Assembly (NCBI GenBank): GCA_035325705.1
Contig: DAOKZI010000024.1
Location: 1-64,000, forward strand
DNA length: 64,000 bases
Reading direction: 5' to 3'
From: Ga0077536 sp035325705
GTDB lineage: Bacteria > Pseudomonadota > Gammaproteobacteria > Ga0077536
The position numbers and the translations under genes are program-made. The notes under the pieces were generated by a model, which saw only the letters and a list, made by a program, of their open reading frames with translations, was not told the origin of the DNA and ran no database searches. Below, piece by piece: positions 59,744 through 64,000 of the stretch. Numbering within the stretch: the stretch's first letter is position 1; the number at the start of each line of letters is the position of its first letter.

Positions 59744-61393
59744 CTACTTGCGCAGCTCGCGGCGCATGATCTTGCCGCTCGCGGTCTTCGGCAGGTCCTC
59801 GAGGATCTCCACTTCGCGCGGCCGCTTGTAAGCCGCCATGCGGTCCTTGCAGAACTCGACGATATCCTCGCCGTTCGCCTGCGCGCCGGGCCGCAGACTG
59901 ACGTAGGCCTTCACGGTCTCGCCGCGATAGGCGTCGACGGCACCGACCACCGCGCACTCGCGCACCGCCGGGTGCGTATAGAGCACGTCCTCGACCTCGC
60001 GCGGCCACACCTTGTAGCCGGAGGCGATGATGAGGTCCTTCTTGCGATCGACGATGTAGAACCAGCCCTGCTCGTCCATGAAGCCCACGTCGCCGGTGTG
60101 GATGCCGCGCGCCTCGAAGGCCTTGGCGGTTTCCTCCGGCTTCTGCCAGTAGCCCGGCACGATCATCGGACCGCCCGACACCAGCTCGCCGATTGCGCCG
60201 GCCGGCAGCTCCTTGCCGTCGTCGTCGCAGATGCGCACGACAGCGCCGCAGATCGGGACGCCGACCGACAGTGCCCCCGTGCTCGGATCGACCGGCGCGC
60301 TGGCGCCCAGCGGCACGGCGTGCGTCGGGCTCGTCGTCTCGGTCATGCCGTAGATGTTGTGGATGTAGGCGCCGAACATGTTCTGGAAGGCTTCGACCTG
60401 CGTCGGCGACACCGGCGCACCGCCGCTGTAGACCTTCTTCAGCGTCGAGAAGTCGCGCTTGCGCGCCTCCTCGTTGTTCATCAGCGCGATGAACACGGTG
60501 ATCGAGGCGACGACGAAGGTCACGCCGTGTTTTTCCACCAGCTCGGCCGTCACCGCCGGGTCGAAGCGGTAATACAGCACGAGCGGGCAGGGCAGCAGCA
60601 TCGCGGCCGTGATGCAGGCGATGAGGCCCGTGATGTGGAACAGCGGCGCGACGCCGAGGATGACGTCGTTCGAATCGAGCTTCATCCACTCGCGATAGAC
60701 CTGCGTGTTGTAGACGACGTTGCGATGCAGGTTCATCGCCGCCTTCGGCGGGCCGGTGGTGCCCGAGGTATAGGTCAGCAGGGCGATGTCGTCCGCGGCC
60801 AGCGACTGCGGCGGCGGGCGCTGGCCGCCGAACTCGGCGATCAGGCCCATCAGATCCGCGGCGCCCTCGCAGGCGGCGCGTCTGGAGTCCTTGAGCAGCG
60901 CGGGCAGGGGGGAGCCGACGAACTCGAGCTCGGAGGTCGTCAGCACGTGCTCGACCTGCGTGCCGGGCACCGCTTCCTTCGCGACCTCGTGGTACAGGGA
61001 TTCGAGCGTGATGAGCACGCGCGCGCCGGAGTCGTTCAGGATCAGGGCGACTTCCTTGTGCCGCAGCATCGGATTCACCGACACCATGATGCCGCCCAGC
61101 TTCCAGGTCGCGAGCATCGCGAACACGAACTGCGGGACGTTCTGCAGGTAGACGGCGATGCGATCGCCGCGCTTGATGCCGCGCGCGGCGAGGGCCGCGG
61201 CGAGGGCATCGCTCAGGCGGTCGACCTCGCCGGTGGTGAAGCTCCGATCGAAATAGTGGATCAGCGTGCGCTGCGGATCGCGAGCGACCGCGTGGCGGAA
61301 CATCGACAGTGCGTCGGTGAACTCGGGCTGGAGATCGGCGGGAACGCCCGGGCTGTACTGGGCGAGCCAGGGTTTCTGATCGTATACGCTCAT
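59744..61393 (-). CDS. Long-chain acyl-CoA ligase (AMP-forming)
   Basis: 549 aa from the ATG ending 61393 (AGAGGA upstream); the frame is open to 62581 but the family starts here. P-loop-like LTYTSGTTGPPKAAM, A5 block YGMTETTSP, A7-A8 region HTGDVGFMDEQGWFYIVDRKKDLIIASGYKVWP, and the C-terminal catalytic Lys in PKTASGKIMRREL. Activates a fatty or other carboxylic acid to its CoA thioester via acyl-AMP. Convergent with the macrodomain gene and divergent from the GST gene. Confidence 0.92.
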   Translation of the reverse strand: MSVYDQKPWLAQYSPGVPADLQPEFTDALSMFRHAVARDPQRTLIHYFDRSFTTGEVDRLSDALAAALAARGIKRGDRIAVYLQNVPQFVFAMLATWKLGGIMVSVNPMLRHKEVALILNDSGARVLITLESLYHEVAKEAVPGTQVEHVLTTSELEFVGSPLPALLKDSRRAACEGAADLMGLIAEFGGQRPPPQSLAADDIALLTYTSGTTGPPKAAMNLHRNVVYNTQVYREWMKLDSNDVILGVAPLFHITGLIACITAAMLLPCPLVLYYRFDPAVTAELVEKHGVTFVVASITVFIALMNNEEARKRDFSTLKKVYSGGAPVSPTQVEAFQNMFGAYIHNIYGMTETTSPTHAVPLGASAPVDPSTGALSVGVPICGAVVRICDDDGKELPAGAIGELVSGGPMIVPGYWQKPEETAKAFEARGIHTGDVGFMDEQGWFYIVDRKKDLIIASGYKVWPREVEDVLYTHPAVRECAVVGAVDAYRGETVKAYVSLRPGAQANGEDIVEFCKDRMAAYKRPREVEILEDLPKTASGKIMRRELRK

Positions 61394-61855
61394 GGAGTCC
61401 TCTGAAGGCTTGGGTGCGAGCGGGCGACACATTACACCGATACCGGCCGGCGAAAAACGGCTGTAGTCGCTGGTTGTGGTGTCGCGCGCCGGAGGCTTAC
61501 AGGCGGCGCCGCCGCACTCGGCCGGCGGCTTCTTCGAATAGAGCGCAGTGTGCTCGCAGCGTCCGGGCCGGACGCTCGGCACCGTGCTCGGCCGCACGCG
61601 CCGGAGCGCGATGGCCGCGATCCCGGCGCGCATCGAGCGCTCGCCCGCGGCAAGGCGCGTCGCACGGCCTCGTGCAGCACCGGGTGGCGCGTCCCCGTCG
61701 CGGGTCGCTCCGCTCCCGCCTTGGGCGTAGGATACGGATGAGCCTGCGCAAGCTCTCCGCCCCGCGCGCCGCGGCGGCGACTGCATGCGCGCGAGGCCGC
61801 TCCGCGTTCGCGCGGACGAGGGAATACACGCGCCTTCGCGCGCAGGGAGACCACG
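61394..61855. other. Intergenic region, no gene seen
   Basis: About 460 bp between divergent genes. Stop-free frames occur because of high GC, but none has a start with family features. No repeat of the dispersed families and no clear promoter boxes were recognised; only the ribosome sites AGAGGA (left gene) and AGGGAGA (right gene) stand out. Confidence 0.4.
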
Positions 61856-62629
61856 ATGATCGAATGGCGCTCGTTCGAGGAAGTGAAACGGGGCACGGGC
61901 CTGCGTCTGGTGCTGGTGCAGGGCATCGCGAGCCCCTGGGGCGTCGCCGCCAAGGCGATCTTCGATCACAAGGGCGTGCCGTGGATCGCCGCGCCGTGGC
62001 TGGCGGGCGAGGCGAACGAGGACGTCGTCGCCTGGTCCGGCGCCGACAGCGCCCCGGTCGTGGTGTGGAACGACGAACGGCCCATCGATCGCTGGCTCGA
62101 CGTCCTGATGCTCGCCGAGCGCATCGCGCCGACGCCGCGGCTGGTGCCCGAGGGTCCGGCGACGCGCGCGCTGATGGTGGGCCTCACCTGCGAGCTCTGC
62201 GGCGAGTTGGGCCTCGGCTGGAATCGCCGGCTGCAGCTCTTCGATGCGATCGTCCGCGGCGGCGAGCCGCCCGCCGGCGTGCTGCGCATGGCGGCCAAAT
62301 ACCGCTATTCGGCGGCCGCCGCGGCGCAGGCGACGCGCCGCACGGTCGCGCAGCTCGAGGCCTTCACGGCGCAGCTCGAGCGGCAGCAGGCCGCGGGCAG
62401 CCGCTTCCTCGTCGGCGACGCGCTCAGCGCGCTCGATTTCTACTTCGTTGCCTTCATGAACCTCGTCGCCCTGCAGCCGGCCGAGGAGTGTCCGATGGAT
62501 GCGCAGTGGCGCGAGATCTATCGCATCGGCATGGACGATCCGGCGCTCGCCGCGGCCGTCGACCCCGTGCTCGTCGCGCATCGCGACCGCATCTTCCGCG
62601 AGTACTTTCGCAATCCGATGGAGTTCTAG
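61856..62629 (+). CDS. Glutathione S-transferase-like protein
   Basis: 257 aa, AGGGAGA site before ATG 61856. The N-terminal thioredoxin-like half has LVLVQGIASPWGVAAKAIFDHKGVPW and SAPVVVWNDERPIDRWLDVLMLAER with the SAPVV cis-Pro glutathione-binding pattern. The C-terminal helical half has TCELCGELGLGWNRRL and FLVGDALSALDFYFVAFM (N-capping box and Asp). It may conjugate or isomerise an electrophilic catabolic intermediate. Followed after two bases by an LLM gene, so one operon. Confidence 0.83.
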   Translation: MIEWRSFEEVKRGTGLRLVLVQGIASPWGVAAKAIFDHKGVPWIAAPWLAGEANEDVVAWSGADSAPVVVWNDERPIDRWLDVLMLAERIAPTPRLVPEGPATRALMVGLTCELCGELGLGWNRRLQLFDAIVRGGEPPAGVLRMAAKYRYSAAAAAQATRRTVAQLEAFTAQLERQQAAGSRFLVGDALSALDFYFVAFMNLVALQPAEECPMDAQWREIYRIGMDDPALAAAVDPVLVAHRDRIFREYFRNPMEF

Positions 62630-62631
62630 TG

Positions 62632-63570
62632 ATGGCCATACGCGCCGGCTTCGGCATTTCCAATTTCCCCTTCGACCGGCCGCAGAGCTGGTTCGAGTGG
62701 GTGCAGCTACTCGAGCGTCATCGCGTCGACTCGGTGTGGCAGACCGATCGCCTCGTCTCCGTCGATCCCTATCTCGAAGCCGTCAGCGTGATGGCGACGC
62801 TCGCCGGCTGCACCGAGCGGATCAAGTTCGGCATGAACGCGATCGTCGCGCCGCTGCGCGATCCGCTGATCCTCGCCAAGCAGTGCGCGACCATCGACTT
62901 CTTGAGCAAGGGGCGCCTGCTGCCGATGTTCGGCGTCGGTTACCCGAACGCGATCGAATGGCGCACGACGGGCCGCAGCCCGGCCGATCGCGGCGCGCGC
63001 TCGACCGAGATCTTCGAGCTGCTGGCCTTGCTGTGGAGCCAGGAGACGGTGAGCTACGAAGGCAAGTTCTACCGGTACCGCGACGTCACGATCGCGCCGC
63101 GCCCGATCCAGCAGCCGCTGCCGCTGTGGATAGGCGGCAATGCGGAGCCCGCGCTGAAGCGCACCGCGAAGTGCGGGACGGGCTGGATCGGCGGCATCGC
63201 GACGCCGGAGCAGGTCGGGCATGCGGTGCGCACGATCCGCGCCGAAGCGCAGAAGCTGGGCCGGCGCATCGACGACGATCACTTCGGCACCTCGCTGGCC
63301 TTTCGCATCGGCGCGCCGGACGATCCCGTCATCGGCCAGTTCCCGCTGGTGCGGCGCGCCGGCATCGGCGACGAAATCGATCTGCGGCCGCTGCTCGCGA
63401 TCGGCTCGGTCGCGGACATCATCGCGCGCATCGAGGCCTACAAGGCGCAGGGCGCGTCGAAGTTCGTGCTGCTGCCGATCGCGCTGGGCGATCGCGACGT
63501 GTTCGATCAGACGCGTCGCGCCTGTGAGGAAATCCTGCCCGCGATCGAGGATCGGCAGGTGGCGGCATGA
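62632..63570 (+). CDS. LLM-class flavin/F420-dependent oxidoreductase
   Basis: 312 aa from ATG 62632 (GGAG eight bases upstream). RAGFGISNFPFDRPQSW, LLERHRVDSVWQTDRLV, RIKFGMNAIVAPLRDP, LSKGRLLPMFGVGYPN and QQPLPLWIGGNAEPAL are LLM blocks. Fourth LLM protein of the window. Stop overlaps the crotonase start (ATGA), coupling a redox and a hydratase-type step. Confidence 0.88.
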   Translation: MAIRAGFGISNFPFDRPQSWFEWVQLLERHRVDSVWQTDRLVSVDPYLEAVSVMATLAGCTERIKFGMNAIVAPLRDPLILAKQCATIDFLSKGRLLPMFGVGYPNAIEWRTTGRSPADRGARSTEIFELLALLWSQETVSYEGKFYRYRDVTIAPRPIQQPLPLWIGGNAEPALKRTAKCGTGWIGGIATPEQVGHAVRTIRAEAQKLGRRIDDDHFGTSLAFRIGAPDDPVIGQFPLVRRAGIGDEIDLRPLLAIGSVADIIARIEAYKAQGASKFVLLPIALGDRDVFDQTRRACEEILPAIEDRQVAA

Positions 63571-64000
63571 GCGTCGTCCTGCGCGAGCTCGTCGACGGCG
63601 TGCTGACGATCACGCTGAACCGCCCCGAAGTCCTCAACGCCTTCAACCTCACGCTGCTGCGCGAGCTGCTCGCGGCGCTCGACGCCGCGGACGCGGACGA
63701 TGCCGTGCGCGCGGTGATCCTGACCGGCGCCGGCCGCGCCTACTGCGCGGGCATGGATCTGTCCGCGGGCGGCGAGACCTTCGACCACCGCCGGCGCGAG
63801 ACCATCGACGAGCACCGCGACGGCGGCGGCGAGCTGACGCTGCGCCTCTTCGACATGAAGAAGCCCGTCATCGCCGCGATCAACGGGCCGGCGACCGGCG
63901 TCGGCCTCACGATGACGCTGGCCTGCGACGTGCGCCTCGCCGTGCCGGGCGCCAAGCTCGGCTTCGTCTTCGCCCAGCGCGGCATCGCGCCCGACGCCTG
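63567..64000 (+). CDS. Enoyl-CoA hydratase/isomerase family, partial (window edge)
   Basis: 144 codons visible before the window ends. NRPEVLNAFNLTLLRELLAAL, GRAYCAGMDLSAG and the oxyanion segment INGPATGVGLTMTLACDVRL with LGFVFAQRGIAPDA are crotonase blocks. The first classical Glu is replaced by Thr-Met and the second by Ala-Gln, the pattern of isomerase-like members. Coupled to the preceding LLM gene. The C-terminal half lies outside the window. Confidence 0.87.
   Translation, partial: MSVVLRELVDGVLTITLNRPEVLNAFNLTLLRELLAALDAADADDAVRAVILTGAGRAYCAGMDLSAGGETFDHRRRETIDEHRDGGGELTLRLFDMKKPVIAAINGPATGVGLTMTLACDVRLAVPGAKLGFVFAQRGIAPDA

Noticed and set aside
59072..61405. 777-aa plus-strand frame
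   Set aside because: Starts in the macrodomain gene in another frame and continues antisense to the acyl-CoA ligase; composition is a shadow pattern.

Overview
The window reads as chromosome of a high-GC, aerobic, Gram-negative proteobacterium. The Gram-negative call rests on a TonB-dependent receptor, outer-membrane proteins and periplasmic carriers. Acyl-CoA catabolism genes, a PQQ alcohol dehydrogenase, VPLP-type C-terminal sorting signals and REP-like intergenic repeats suggest an environmental hydrocarbon- or lipid-degrading gammaproteobacterium or a relative, but I cannot name a genus. No tRNA, rRNA, CRISPR array or intact transposase was seen.

Region 1 (1-11.74 kb) is visibly less GC-rich than the rest and free of the intergenic repeats seen elsewhere. 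A MalT/LuxR-type ATPase regulator without its DNA-binding end is divergent from a DUF1302 / DUF1329 / YCF48 / RND-MMPL set followed by a metallo-beta-lactamase-fold alkylsulfatase. This resembles an envelope route for a hydrophobic compound. Region 2 (11.9-23 kb) holds ordinary housekeeping and oxidation genes: GNAT, NnrU, quinohemoprotein alcohol dehydrogenase, crotonase, VOC, DUF533, Nei, DUF2721, GFA, SDR and an LLM flavin oxidoreductase. Dispersed repeats and a 50-nt direct-repeat array lie between them.

Region 3 (23-35.8 kb) is an iron/heme acquisition region. Two metzincin-like proteases and a VPLP-tailed protein form one translationally coupled operon. Divergent from it is a VPLP-tailed protein whose promoter overlaps a Fur box. 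Then come two HugZ-type heme-utilisation proteins with hmuV-hmuU-hmuT, and divergently, from a second Fur-box promoter of identical geometry, a small protein, two more VPLP-tailed paralogues and a heme-type TonB receptor. I regard the three VPLP paralogues as the best candidate for an undescribed component, possibly surface-anchored or shed heme carriers.

Region 4 (36-46 kb) is a nine-gene minus-strand operon: SDR, methylsuccinyl-CoA-dehydrogenase-like ACAD, two hydratase-2 proteins, CoA transferase, APH-fold kinase, two ACADs and a crotonase. It encodes beta-oxidation of an unidentified branched or cyclic acid. It is divergent from Region 5 (46.3-52.5 kb), a complete core coenzyme F420 pathway (cofE, cofD, cofC, fused cofGH/fbiC) plus a CoA transferase. 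Region 6 (53-57.8 kb) has two LLM-class oxidoreductases flanking a tandem pair of DUF1329 proteins. Region 7 (58-64 kb) has a diguanylate cyclase, a macrodomain protein, an acyl-CoA ligase, a GST-like protein, a fourth LLM oxidoreductase and a crotonase cut by the window edge. F420 synthesis together with four LLM proteins and acyl-CoA enzymes suggests F420-dependent redox steps in lipid or xenobiotic catabolism.
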